Below are positions 24,601 to 33,178 of a DNA stretch of 64,000 nucleotides, piece by piece. The stretch is from contig CAJUQK010000006.1 of NCBI GenBank assembly GCA_910588205.1, positions 5,401-69,400 on the forward strand, written 5' to 3'. A model generated the notes under the pieces. That model saw nothing but the letters and a program-made list of their open reading frames with translations. It searched no databases and was not told the origin of the DNA. Positions within the stretch are counted from its first letter, which is position 1. The number at the start of each line of letters is the position of its first letter. The stretch is from an uncultured Eggerthellaceae bacterium (GTDB taxonomy: Bacteria > Actinomycetota > Coriobacteriia > Coriobacteriales > Eggerthellaceae). A program made the translations under genes and the position numbers.

Positions 24601-27600
24601 GGGTGGTCTTCGCTGATGACCTGGCTGACCTTGCAGTCATGGGTGCTTCCGCCTTCGCAGATTGCCCTCAGCTCTCAGAGGTGGCCTTCTCTGCGGGCGT
24701 GCGCGTCATTGCCGAGGATGCGTTTGCGGGATGCGGGGGACTGCGCACCCTGCGCTTCCCGGAGACGGGTGCCCGGATCACCTCCATCGGCGAGCGTGCT
24801 TTCTCTGGATGCGTGAAACTGGAAACGCTCACCCTCCACCGGTTGATCCTGCTCCAGACGATCGGTGTGCATGCGTTCTCTTGCGCAGCGTCCACCACCC
24901 GCGCCGCCTCTGGTGGTTCTACGGGGGGCGCTCTCAAGGGGAGCATCTACTTCCCGCCCACGCTGGTCTCCATCGGCGCTGGAGCGTTCGCGGATCAGAG
25001 CTCGCTCGAGAAGATCTACCTGCACGGGGATGTCTCCTCTCTGAAGACCATCGGTGCCGGTGCGTTCCAGGGCTGTGCCAGCTTGTATTCCGTTGCGCTC
25101 AATGAGGCTACCTCTGGCCTTGTCATCGGCGCCTCTGCCTTCGCGGGGGATCCCAAGCTCTCTTCGGTGACGTTGCCGAAGTCGCTCATCTCCGTGGGGC
25201 AGCGAGCCTTCGCCCAATGCACGAGCCTTGCGTCTCTGAGCTTGAAGGGCGCTGCGGGTGACCCTTGTGCGTGGTCGGCTATCGGGAGCGAGGCCTTCTA
25301 TGGTTGCGGGCAGCTTCAATCCCTTGATCTGTCCTCTACCGCCCTCAAGACGATTCCGGCTCGCGCCTTCGCGGGCTGTACGGCGCTCTCGATGGTCATC
25401 CTTCCGGCGACGATCGCGCAGATCGGAGAGGGGGCATTCTCGGGCTGTGTGGCTCTCATGCTTCTGAACATCCTCGCTGAGGAGCCGCCGACGATGGCGC
25501 AGAATGCGTTCGAGGGTTGCGATATGGCCCAGCTGATCGTCCAGGTGCCACGATCTGAGGGCGATCAGATCCTGCATCGGTATCAGACGGATCCCACGTG
25601 GCTGGCTATCGTGGGAGGCTCTTCCGAACAGATCACAACGCCGGATGTAAGCGGTGCCATTCATATGGGTGCCGGTGAGTACCGACGCGTCGGTGCGGGG
25701 TATGCGCTCGTGCGCGTTGACCCCGGTAAGGTGACATCGGGCTTTGCGCCGGCGGCAGGTACGGTGCGCATCGAGAAAGGCGCGTTCAAGGATTGCCGTA
25801 ACCTCCTCACCGTGGTGGTGCCCACATCGGTCAGTTCGGTGGCCGAAGGCGCCTTCGCTGGCTGTTCCGCTCTGGAGAACCTTGTCTTCCAGGGGGACCG
25901 GCCTCCTGCTTTCGAAGGGGATCTCTTCGCAGGAGAGGCGGTTCAGGATATCTTCCGTCTTTATGTCATCAATGTGAACCATGCGCCGAATCATTTCGGC
26001 AGCCTGGTGAGCCTGGTGCGGTTCAAGCTCGTGGCAGGGGGCAACACCTTCGCCATCGAACCGAACACCGGAGCGCTCTATACTACCTACGATGTTGCCA
26101 CAACGCCGGTGACCGATGTGCTCCTCCGCGTGCCCCGCGCCGCCACGGGTGAGCTTGGATCGGTGGCCGACACGCAGTTCGTTGCTGATTCCGCAGCGGA
26201 GGGGTGTCGCGGCCTGACCCGTGTGACGCTGCCGAACACCGTGAAGTCCATCGGCGCTGCGGCATTCAAGGACAGCGGCATCACCGTTTTCTCGGGGGCG
26301 GGTGAGCTGACCCAGATCGGCCAAAGCGCGTTCGAAGGGTGCACGGCTCTGACTCAAGCGTGGTTCTTCGGCGGTAGCACGAACAACAATGTCTATTTGC
26401 CGGAATCGCTTCGGCGTATAGGCCCGTTCGCATTCAAGGGCTGCACCTCTATCAAGACGTTCCAGATGAACGGACAAGTGGAGGAGATCCCTGAAGGGAT
26501 GCTGGCGAACTGCACGAGTCTCACCCAGATGAGCGGTGGGAGCAAGTCGATCTTGCACTTCAAGCGGTTCGGCAAGGACTTGTTCGCGGGGTGCACTGCC
26601 ATGACCACCACCGGAGCTTCACTCACGGCGTTCTCCAGTCTGGAGGAGATCGGTGAAGGGGCCTATCAGGGATGCAGCAATCTTTCGCTGGCGGTGTTCC
26701 CGGCTTCGCTGCAGCGGATCGGCCAAGGGGCGTTCAGCGGATGCAAGAGCGTCGAGTTCGTCGTCTTCAACGGAGCATCTCCGGTCTCTGTGACAGGGAG
26801 CGGCCTCCCTGATGTATGGTGCTCGGGGCTCGTTCCTGTGTTCGTGCCGCAGGACGAGGGAGGTGGCATGGGTATCGCCCAGGCCTATGAGACCGCCTGG
26901 GGGTCAGATGCGCCGCCTGCTGGTGTGGATGCGGTAGCGAGATCCTACCGTACTGCAAGCGGGAACCTCTACGCTGAGCTCGAGGTTCACAATAGCAAGC
27001 TCATCGATATGGTATTCCTGAGCACGACGACCCAGGCTTGCACGAATGGCCTTGTGAAAGTGTTCTCCCATAACAGCTATGACTGGAAGACCCTCTATAT
27101 CAACAAAGGCGCACTCAAAGGGAAGGCTTACGTGAAGCGGTTCTTGGCGGGTCCGAATTGCGTGGGCATCCCTGCGCGTCCGGGTATCGGAGATGGTGCC
27201 TTCGACGGTACGGGAGGTGCCCAAGGCTTGACGCTCGATCTGTCTGAGATGAGCGAGGTGCCCTTCGTGGGCGACCATATCTTCGGTGCTCAAGCGCCCT
27301 CGGGTACGCGCATCATTGTGAAGGATGAGAAGATGGCTGAGGAGATGAGCGCCACGACGGACTCCGGGCGCCTTGGTTCCAAGCTCCTTGAGGATTACGG
27401 CTTGCGCCTCGTTCGCGATGAGTCCGTCACCAGTGAGGTGGCGCTCAAGCTGGTGGATGCAGCAACGGTGGTTGTGAACGACGCGGATACCGAAGAGGTG
27501 GAAGAGGGTATCCTGGGAGATGCGCATGGCGATGATCCCGGGAGTGCTCCTAAGGATACGGATGAGATCGTTGACGAAGGTATCATGGGGCCGAACGGCG

Positions 27601-27767
27601 CTGATGGGACCGATGATGGCGATGGTGGTCTATCCGATGCCACCGAACCCGGTGAATCGGGAAGCGCAACAGAGACGCTCGGAGATAATGAAGGAATAGC
27701 AGGAGCATCGCTGAAACCGGTGCTGGTGGCAGTGTCCTTAGAGCTCACAGAAGAGGAACGACCATGA
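21615..27767 (+). CDS. Giant BspA-type leucine-rich-repeat (LRR_5) surface protein
   Basis: 2050 residues. A basic start and hydrophobic helix (about 15-38, LAAVALCVVAVGTTVATW) form a signal or anchor; residues 60-175 are an acidic Gly/Pro-rich stalk (DPEPGPGPGPGPEGP). From about 400 to 1750 there are many LRR_5 units of the form IGxxAFxGCxxLxxVxLP, interrupted by several unlike insert domains. The last 190 residues are acidic and Gly/Asp-rich. I see no LPxTG motif and no C-terminal helix, so attachment must be by the N-terminal helix or by another route. LRR_5 proteins commonly bind host or bacterial surfaces. It overlaps the genes on both sides by 4 bp (kinase and MoxR), which implies tightly linked expression. 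Confidence 0.9.
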   Translation: MMKGKLPISFPALSVGKLAAVALCVVAVGTTVATWQGGALFGADFSWTNSSYAIQQAYDSTAFQVEEDAESDNPVSQDDPAEEKSADPGLSASNASGGNAPLSGTVVPSEEEVVIGSGGTASGGNPSQGEGPSGPGSDPEPGPGPGPGPEGPTKPDPEGPEEIPEIIDPGNRFEEMTDPSLDYVDTKPRYTVEEAHLTGRGKTVVRDAALAPEANRVLLNEVTPYLSGYFVIRKEGSAQTERLELKPEDFRFNADEVAQIRPFMKGPFQIKVSYRDSGETSATQTGIEVTCDAYEHRADFTVTNAVGAQITKSVHFNGTQLSIPAEVWELALRDLKEPDGTVSSLFLGWEYDGRVAIDALTVGADVVAFRAMAKGTAPVPAGMRVEARETAQVLTDIDPATPAISGGRLIVPEGVNTISLAGMEPNDSVTTICLPSTITDVDIPSVLRAFPHLSTWEVEGANPYFEATHSGYLASKVSDGGCTIISIPPSSPSVKTMAITVDEGVVGFGPDAFEGIAWDPWGLRLVFAGDAVEIQDWGSLPAEVEVAAPSSINDQAYCRYLSLFSQNRPDLLMAEPVRFWRQDGIYATGIDDDGGAVYFLRDHGAELAYIPDVAVSSYRIPALASRVLTTAFIDCTALTNITIPSTVSSIEAGALMAAGLHSIILEAPDSVTIEAGQKLFSDRASYADDFTLYLACEAGSAAHGQWLDQLASCWGSRDEAAAHIVCIGADEGNLETDEGNGVVYKQDGGTLTLLSVPQGVSVLTVKEGTTAIAADAVRGLPDLRALILPESVTDIPSDAFAGCAKLEAVIFPDALAASAGLSAWAAEVGLTAVDGCSSLGLIGASSEHQWDGVGVFYRRITQGLEAVYALKEVGGLFPDGTITLLSGTTSLAPGLFAGDATACGVAGERLVTQVGARAFEGCTALRSVAVFGEVRSIGAFAFARSGVEGSIALRGARLVMDASAFEDCARLGEVSFSGTVSSLGARAFQGCSSLTRVVFADDLADLAVMGASAFADCPQLSEVAFSAGVRVIAEDAFAGCGGLRTLRFPETGARITSIGERAFSGCVKLETLTLHRLILLQTIGVHAFSCAASTTRAASGGSTGGALKGSIYFPPTLVSIGAGAFADQSSLEKIYLHGDVSSLKTIGAGAFQGCASLYSVALNEATSGLVIGASAFAGDPKLSSVTLPKSLISVGQRAFAQCTSLASLSLKGAAGDPCAWSAIGSEAFYGCGQLQSLDLSSTALKTIPARAFAGCTALSMVILPATIAQIGEGAFSGCVALMLLNILAEEPPTMAQNAFEGCDMAQLIVQVPRSEGDQILHRYQTDPTWLAIVGGSSEQITTPDVSGAIHMGAGEYRRVGAGYALVRVDPGKVTSGFAPAAGTVRIEKGAFKDCRNLLTVVVPTSVSSVAEGAFAGCSALENLVFQGDRPPAFEGDLFAGEAVQDIFRLYVINVNHAPNHFGSLVSLVRFKLVAGGNTFAIEPNTGALYTTYDVATTPVTDVLLRVPRAATGELGSVADTQFVADSAAEGCRGLTRVTLPNTVKSIGAAAFKDSGITVFSGAGELTQIGQSAFEGCTALTQAWFFGGSTNNNVYLPESLRRIGPFAFKGCTSIKTFQMNGQVEEIPEGMLANCTSLTQMSGGSKSILHFKRFGKDLFAGCTAMTTTGASLTAFSSLEEIGEGAYQGCSNLSLAVFPASLQRIGQGAFSGCKSVEFVVFNGASPVSVTGSGLPDVWCSGLVPVFVPQDEGGGMGIAQAYETAWGSDAPPAGVDAVARSYRTASGNLYAELEVHNSKLIDMVFLSTTTQACTNGLVKVFSHNSYDWKTLYINKGALKGKAYVKRFLAGPNCVGIPARPGIGDGAFDGTGGAQGLTLDLSEMSEVPFVGDHIFGAQAPSGTRIIVKDEKMAEEMSATTDSGRLGSKLLEDYGLRLVRDESVTSEVALKLVDAATVVVNDADTEEVEEGILGDAHGDDPGSAPKDTDEIVDEGIMGPNGADGTDDGDGGLSDATEPGESGSATETLGDNEGIAGASLKPVLVAVSLELTEEERP

Positions 27768-28717
27768 TTATCCGAAAGAGCGACCAGATCATCCAAGAGG
27801 TCGGCAAGGCCATCATCGGCAAGGATGAGATCATCCGCAAGGTGCTCATGGCCATGTACGCCAACGGGCATGTCCTCTTGGAGGATTCTCCGGGTGTGGG
27901 CAAGACCACGCTGGCCTTGGCATTCTCTCGGGCGCTGGGATTCGAATACCGGCGTATCCAGTTCACTCCTGACACCATGCCCGCTGATATCACCGGCTTC
28001 TCCATGTTCAATAAGCAAACGGGCAATTTCGAATACCGCCCGGGCGCGGTCAACTGCAACCTGTTGTTGGGGGATGAGATCAACCGCACTTCCGCCAAGA
28101 CCCAAGCGGCCTTGCTGGAGGTCATGGAGGAGCGGTCTGTCACAGTGGATGGCATCACCCATGATCTTCCTGAGCCCTTCATCGTCATAGCAACCCAGAA
28201 CCCCCTGGGTTCAGTGGGCACGCAGCAGCTGCCTGACTCTCAGTTGGACCGCTTCATCGTGAGGCTTTCCATCGGCTACCCCTCCCATGACCTGCAAGTG
28301 GCTATGATCCGCGAATCATTGGAGGCGAAGCCCTTGGACAGCGTTCAGGAAGTGGCGAGCCGAGAGGACATCATCACCATCCAGCGCTATCTGGCGAACA
28401 TCCGCATATCTGAGGAACTCATGGATTACGCCACTGCTCTTTGCGAAGCCACGCGCACGGCACCTTTGGTGCAGCTGGGCGTGAGCCCCCGTGGTGTGCT
28501 GGCTTTGGTGCGCATGGCTCGGGCATCCGCTATCTTGGGGGAGCGGGATTACGTCATTCCCGAGGATATCCGTGATGTCTACAAAGATGTGTGCGCCCAT
28601 CGTCTCATCCTGCGCTCTCAGGCCCGTATCGAAGGGGTCAGTGCCGAGGAGATCCTAGATGAGCTCCTGGAAATGGTTCCGGCTCCGGCATTGGGCCAGC
28701 GGGCCCAGCGTCGGTGA
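27764..28717 (+). CDS. MoxR-family AAA+ ATPase
   Basis: 317 residues, complete. Walker A is LLEDSPGVGKTTLALAF (about residue 39-55), Walker B is LLLGDEINRTSAKTQAALLE, and sensor 1 is FIVIATQNPLGSVGTQQLP; the C-terminal lid has SPRGVLALVRMARASAI. MoxR proteins act as chaperone-like machines that mature or assemble partner proteins, usually encoded with DUF58 and transglutaminase-like proteins, as here. Its ATG overlaps the stop of the giant LRR protein gene by 4 bp, so the LRR protein is a plausible client. Confidence 0.95.
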   Translation: MIIRKSDQIIQEVGKAIIGKDEIIRKVLMAMYANGHVLLEDSPGVGKTTLALAFSRALGFEYRRIQFTPDTMPADITGFSMFNKQTGNFEYRPGAVNCNLLLGDEINRTSAKTQAALLEVMEERSVTVDGITHDLPEPFIVIATQNPLGSVGTQQLPDSQLDRFIVRLSIGYPSHDLQVAMIRESLEAKPLDSVQEVASREDIITIQRYLANIRISEELMDYATALCEATRTAPLVQLGVSPRGVLALVRMARASAILGERDYVIPEDIRDVYKDVCAHRLILRSQARIEGVSAEEILDELLEMVPAPALGQRAQRR

Positions 28718-28760
28718 CCCTTTTGATCTGGAACGCCTGGCGGGCGGGGCGGCCACGCAC

Positions 28761-29930
28761 ATGAGGTCGAATCGGATCCTCTATATCTTGGCGCTGGGCC
28801 TATCTACCCTCGTCTTCGTTTGGACAGGTTCGCTCTATGCTCTGGCCGTTGTCTTGTTCTTCATCCTGCTGGGGTTGCTCTTGGGTCTTGGCGTTCTCAT
28901 CACGCGCTGGTGCACAGAGGTGAGCATCGGCATTCCCGCGTCCTTCGCAGTAGGAAGCGATGCTGCCATCACGCTGTCCATACGTAAGGGGATCCCTTTC
29001 AGTGCAGCGCTCATCACCTTCGACATCGCCTGCGTGAGCGCTCCCTTTCGCTCGACCGAGCAGCACCTTGCTTCGGTGGCCCTGAATACCCGGGGGCGCC
29101 GGGAGGTGCAGATCCCCCTTGATGCTGATCGCTACGGCCGGACCGAGGTGCTCGTAGAGCGTTGTTGGTGCGAGGACCCTCTGGGACTCTTTCGCTACCC
29201 TCTGCCTTGGTCGAAGTATCAGAGCTGCGTGGTCTACCCGACACGCTATGGGTTGGCTACCAATGTGAAGCACATCCCGCTTTCCCGGGCGTTCGGTACC
29301 ACCTACGATGAATCCCGAAGCGGCTCTGATGTGGATGAGGTGTTCGATATCCGCGAATTCCAGGCGGGGGATCACCTTGCATCGGTGCACTGGAAACTGA
29401 CATCGAAGTTCGATGTGATGATGTCGAGGCAGTTCTCGCTCCCGGTGGATTTCGAGCTCATCGTGGTCAGCCTGGGAGCCCTTGAGGATGATGAGGGCCG
29501 TGCGCTTTCGGTTGAGCTGCTCAATGGGGTGGCATCGGTGGGCGAGGCCATCTCATCCGACCTCCTCCGGCAGGGGCTTTCCCATAATTACGCACTACCC
29601 GTCAAAGGGGAGTTCGTCAACGTGATGGTGGATGGGCTGGAGGCCATGAGCGCCACATCCGAGCTCTTGCTGGGCGCGCCGCTTCCGGAGCGGTACGGGG
29701 ATGCAGTGGCATGCCTGCTCTCCTCGGAGGTCTCCGCTCGGTTCACGAAATGCATCTTGGTGAGCGCTATCTATGATGAGCGGCTTTGGACGCAGCTTGC
29801 CCTGGAGATGGACTTGAGCGTTGTGCTGGTGGTCCGCGGGACAGGAGTGCAAGAGGTGAACGGGAATTACGACTTGATAGTGGTGGATACGGAGGATGCG
29901 AACGACCGTGAGCGCTGCATCACCCTATAA
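28761..29930 (+). CDS. DUF58 domain membrane protein
   Basis: 389 residues. Two adjacent membrane helices at the N-terminus (ILYILALGLSTLVFVWTGSL and the next LLGLLLGLGVLITRW) precede a beta-rich region and the DUF58 core, with VFDIREFQAGDHLASVHWKL and MMSRQF, the typical GDxxxxIHWK-type motif. DUF58 proteins partner with MoxR ATPases and have a vWA-like fold. Start taken as ATG 28761, 43 bp after the moxR stop; an in-frame ATG at 28659 would overlap moxR by 59 bp and seems less likely. The 3' end overlaps the next gene by 23 bp. Confidence 0.88.
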   Translation: MRSNRILYILALGLSTLVFVWTGSLYALAVVLFFILLGLLLGLGVLITRWCTEVSIGIPASFAVGSDAAITLSIRKGIPFSAALITFDIACVSAPFRSTEQHLASVALNTRGRREVQIPLDADRYGRTEVLVERCWCEDPLGLFRYPLPWSKYQSCVVYPTRYGLATNVKHIPLSRAFGTTYDESRSGSDVDEVFDIREFQAGDHLASVHWKLTSKFDVMMSRQFSLPVDFELIVVSLGALEDDEGRALSVELLNGVASVGEAISSDLLRQGLSHNYALPVKGEFVNVMVDGLEAMSATSELLLGAPLPERYGDAVACLLSSEVSARFTKCILVSAIYDERLWTQLALEMDLSVVLVVRGTGVQEVNGNYDLIVVDTEDANDRERCITL

Positions 29931-32379
29931 GCGGGAAGACGCCCGGTCGTCAAGGAAGTCAAGGTCCGCTGCTGCAGGGCCTGAGACCCTCGTGGGCTTC
30001 TCACGCCTGCGCGTACCCATCCTCTTCGCGAGCGCTCTGCTGGCCGCAGCCCTTGCATTCCAGTTGGCGCTCTTTGGGGTGCCTCTCGGCGCTCTTGTGG
30101 GGGCCGCGGTGTTGGGTACCCTGGGTGGCTTGCTGGCTGCCCTGTTCTTTCGGGAGCCTGCTGCTGCCCAACGGGTGCTCATCGGCCTGCTCGTAGCGGT
30201 GGCTGCTGCGTTCATCTTGGGAACCCGTGCCGTGTTGGGCGCCTGGGCTCAGGTGGCCAATGGCTTCATCGTGGCCTGGGATGTCATGACCCAAGGCTAC
30301 GTGCTTCCCTTCCGTATCGATGCAGGGGCGGGGATCGTGGAGGTGGGTGCTGTTGCGCTTTGCTTTGCAGCGGTAGCCTCCCTTCTGGTTTGGATGCTCT
30401 TGCGTCTTCAGAAGAGCGCGTTGGTCCTGGGGGTGTGTACCTTCCTGGCGCTGGCGACCGTCTTCGCCGGGGTAGCTTCGTTCTTGTCCCTGGGGCTCAT
30501 CTTGGGAGGCGGGATGCTTCTGGCGTCCCTGCTGGCAATGGTGAAGAAGCAGACGAGTGCCGTGAGCCGCCTGTCGGTCCGGGGGTTCCTTGCTATGGTC
30601 CCCTCACTTGTCGTGGCTTTGCTCTTGGCATTGGGTCTGGGCTGTGAGGTGGCCCGTACCGTGGGGGATCAGCCTACCGCTGCAGGGGTGCGTGCTGGTA
30701 TCCTGCAAGCCTGGGATGAGATGCGGTTCGGTTCTGACACGCTGCCGGAAGGGCGTTTCGCGAAAGCCTATCAGATGAACCGGGTAGGGGAAGGCGCGGC
30801 AGTACCGCGTTTGGAAGCCACCTTCAGCTCTCCGGAAGCGGTGGAGCAGTCCTATTTCCGTGGGTTCGTGGGATCGACCTATACGGGCGTTGCCTTCGAC
30901 GAGCCGTCGTTCGCCATCTACGATGGGCAGTGGAACGGCCTCTTCGGCTGGATGGAAGGGGCGGGTTTCACTCCGCTGCTCCAGAGCGCTCAGTACGCCC
31001 AGATGAATTGTGCCGTAGCGGGGCAGCAGCTACCTACCTCGACGATCACCTTGCAGGCTGAGCAGGCGAACAGGCGCTATGGCTATGCTCCTTACCAGAC
31101 GCTCCAGGATCCTTCCGCCCAGCCATTGCTGGACCTGTCCCTGCAACCGGAAGGGTTCTTCGGGCTTGGGGAGAGTTCGTTGACCACCGTTCCGGATTCT
31201 CAGGCAACGGAGCTCTTCTCTCCAGCCGCTTGGGTGTCTACCCCGTCAGAAGGAGAGGAGGGTGCCGAAGGGCAGTTCCTTCAGGCTGAACGGGCTTACC
31301 GGTCTTTCGTCTATGATGCCTATCTTGAGGGGTCTGAGAGCAGCGGGAGCACCATCCAGCGATTCTTCTTCTCGGGGGAAGGGTGGGACCCGGCCACGAA
31401 GGATCTCTATAGCATCGCCACGCGCATTCGCAGCATGCTGGAATCCCATTGTGCCTACATCAGTGATCCCGCTCCGTTCCGGCCCTCTGCCAACGGTGAT
31501 TATGTGACCTGGTTCTTGGAGGCCGAGAAGCAGGGGAATGCCTCGGCGTTCGCGGCAACAGCGGTGCTCGCCTTTCGGGAGGCCGGTGTGCCCGCACGGT
31601 ATGTGGAAGGGTATCTTCTGAGCCAGGCGAATGTGGATGCGCTCAAAGAGGCGGGGCAGGTGACGGCGCAGATGACGGCGCGGGATGCCCATGCTTGGGC
31701 GGAAGTCTATATAGATGGTGTGGGTTGGACGCCGCTGGAGATGACCCCGGGCTTCTATGACAAGACCTATGCTGCCGAGCAGACCATCGAGATATCCAAG
31801 GAAGTGGCAGGGGACGGGAGCGAAAGCGAGCTTTCAGGCAGCTTGGATCGCTCTTGGGATGATTGGATCCCTGAGGAACTGCGGCCCTTCGCCTGGATCG
31901 GGCTGCTCTTGTTGCTGGTCATCATCGCGCTTGTGGGGTATGGGACCATAGAGCTCCAGCGGTTTTTGCGGGTGCGTTGGCGAGAGCGACGCTTCGCAAA
32001 GGCGGTCGAGCGGGCAACTGCTGCGGCTGACAGCATGACGCTTGGGCTTACGGAAGTGGGGGAGACCGAGGTGTCAGCCTTGCTCTTCGCGCGGCTCCAG
32101 CGGGCTTTGCGTTTTGCCCCCGTAGCCTTTGATGAGGCGCGTCCGGGGGCCTATGAAAAGACCATCAGTCAGGAGGATATGGGCGTGACCTCAACGGAGT
32201 ACCGGCGCATGGTGGAGCTCATAGAGCGGGAGCGGTTCGGTGGTGTTGCGCTGAATGCTCACGAGGCAGCGCTCATCCAAGATATCATCTGTCGCATAGA
32301 GGCAGCGCTTTGGCGCGCGGCTCCGCGCAGGCAACACCTTAGCATGCGCTACCGCTATCTTTTCGAGTTGCCGCTCTAG
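29908..32379 (+). CDS. Transglutaminase-fold membrane protein with catalytic Cys replaced by Ala
   Basis: 823 residues: about seven membrane helices (30-250), a large outside domain, the transglutaminase-like core (about 505-615), one more helix (about 660-680) and a cytoplasmic tail with a DUF4129-like region. In the core the usual KRGYCEYFA pattern aligns without gaps to KQGNASAFA, so the nucleophile Cys is Ala545. The His (DAHAWAEVY, His595) is kept and the Asp is replaced by Glu611 (WTPLEMTPGF). The protein is therefore unlikely to be an active transglutaminase or protease. Start GTG 29908 has GGAGG about 12 bases upstream. Last gene of the operon; convergent with the SemiSWEET gene. Confidence 0.88.
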   Translation: MSAASPYKREDARSSRKSRSAAAGPETLVGFSRLRVPILFASALLAAALAFQLALFGVPLGALVGAAVLGTLGGLLAALFFREPAAAQRVLIGLLVAVAAAFILGTRAVLGAWAQVANGFIVAWDVMTQGYVLPFRIDAGAGIVEVGAVALCFAAVASLLVWMLLRLQKSALVLGVCTFLALATVFAGVASFLSLGLILGGGMLLASLLAMVKKQTSAVSRLSVRGFLAMVPSLVVALLLALGLGCEVARTVGDQPTAAGVRAGILQAWDEMRFGSDTLPEGRFAKAYQMNRVGEGAAVPRLEATFSSPEAVEQSYFRGFVGSTYTGVAFDEPSFAIYDGQWNGLFGWMEGAGFTPLLQSAQYAQMNCAVAGQQLPTSTITLQAEQANRRYGYAPYQTLQDPSAQPLLDLSLQPEGFFGLGESSLTTVPDSQATELFSPAAWVSTPSEGEEGAEGQFLQAERAYRSFVYDAYLEGSESSGSTIQRFFFSGEGWDPATKDLYSIATRIRSMLESHCAYISDPAPFRPSANGDYVTWFLEAEKQGNASAFAATAVLAFREAGVPARYVEGYLLSQANVDALKEAGQVTAQMTARDAHAWAEVYIDGVGWTPLEMTPGFYDKTYAAEQTIEISKEVAGDGSESELSGSLDRSWDDWIPEELRPFAWIGLLLLLVIIALVGYGTIELQRFLRVRWRERRFAKAVERATAAADSMTLGLTEVGETEVSALLFARLQRALRFAPVAFDEARPGAYEKTISQEDMGVTSTEYRRMVELIERERFGGVALNAHEAALIQDIICRIEAALWRAAPRRQHLSMRYRYLFELPL

Positions 32380-32396
32380 TGGACGCTCTGCTAGGC

Positions 32397-32702
32397 TCAG
32401 CCATGGAAGAGAGCGGTCAAGAAGGCAGTTGCGGCAAGGAAGACACCCGGCACGTTCGCGATGACGATGGGCCAATCCTTCTTCTTCGGCAGAAGGCCAT
32501 AGGCTGACCACATGATGCAGTTGAGCATGGCGGCGAAGGGCTGGATGGGGTTGCCGGGGTGTCCGGCAAGATTGTCCGAGATCTGGGGGATATAGGCTAC
32601 GTACATGACCACAGCGAGGACCGAGGCTGTGTAGCCTATGATGCGGACAGCTGCGTTGCGCAGATGCGGATGTTCTTTCGCTGTTGTGTTCTTGTCAGTC
32701 AT
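32397..32702 (-). CDS. SemiSWEET-type small sugar transporter
   Basis: 101 residues with three membrane helices. The pattern of the SemiSWEET/PQ-loop family is present: VAYIPQISDNLAG in helix 1, QPFAAMLNCIMWSAYGLLP in helix 2 (substrate-site Asn and Trp) and KKKDWPIVIANVPGVFLA in helix 3. Such proteins dimerise and let mono- or disaccharides pass in either direction. It is a single-gene unit facing the transglutaminase-fold gene, 17 bp apart. Confidence 0.88.
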   Translation of the reverse strand: MTDKNTTAKEHPHLRNAAVRIIGYTASVLAVVMYVAYIPQISDNLAGHPGNPIQPFAAMLNCIMWSAYGLLPKKKDWPIVIANVPGVFLAATAFLTALFHG

Positions 32703-32889
32703 ATCGAACCCCGTCGTCGTTGCTTGCGTTCCGCCTATCCTAGGGCACCTTTCAACTTGCCCTTCTGTGGCTTTCCGATTTGAAACCTCATCGTAGGGCG
32801 GTAATCTGCATTTCCAGAGAGGCGTCCTGGTTCGTGATCGGAGATACCATGAAGAAGGTCCTAATGGAAGCGGAGAGGCGGGAATAAAA

Positions 32890-32924
32890 TGATATCATTG
32901 ATATCAAATGTATCATCGATATCG
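32890..32924. promoter_or_regulatory. Array of GATATC palindromes before the toxin-antitoxin genes
   Basis: Three palindromic octamers lie at 32890 (TGATATCA), 32899 (TGATATCA) and 32917 (CGATATCG), spaced by 9 and 18 bp, just upstream of the GAAGGAGG ribosome binding site. Ribbon-helix-helix antitoxins such as FitA bind repeated short palindromes at their own promoter, so this is a likely autorepression operator. Confidence 0.6.
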
Positions 32925-32940
32925 TTCGAAGGAGGACCCA

Positions 32941-33177
32941 GTGCCTACCTTGCTTGTAAGGGAGTTGAGCGAAGAGACCAAAAGAGCTCTTGCCATCAAT
33001 GCGGCCAAGCATGGGAGGAGTCAGCAAGCTGAGGCGCGCGCCATCCTTGAAGAAGCGCTTGCCCCGGAGTCAGAGAGCTGGGTGGATATGCTTCGTCGTG
33101 AGGCCCAAGAGGTCGGCGGGATGGATATCCCGCTTCCGCAAAGGCATGTTCCACGCGTGACCGGGGTGCTGATCTGA
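32941..33177 (+). CDS. FitA-like ribbon-helix-helix antitoxin
   Basis: 78 residues starting VPTLLVRELSEETKRALAIN (GTG start with GAAGGAGG 6 bases before). The N-terminal half (PTLLVRELSEETKRAL...HGRSQQAEARAILEEAL) is the FitA-type RHH domain; the C-terminal half (SWVDMLRREAQ...) would wrap the toxin's active site. It neutralises the PIN-domain toxin encoded one base downstream and probably represses the operon. An upstream ATG in frame would run through the operator and is unlikely. Confidence 0.88.
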   Translation: MPTLLVRELSEETKRALAINAAKHGRSQQAEARAILEEALAPESESWVDMLRREAQEVGGMDIPLPQRHVPRVTGVLI

Positions 33178-33178
33178 T

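Noticed and set aside
27480..27767. Sortase anchor at the end of the giant LRR protein
   Set aside because: No LPxTG-like motif, hydrophobic helix or basic tail is present; the end is acidic and polar.
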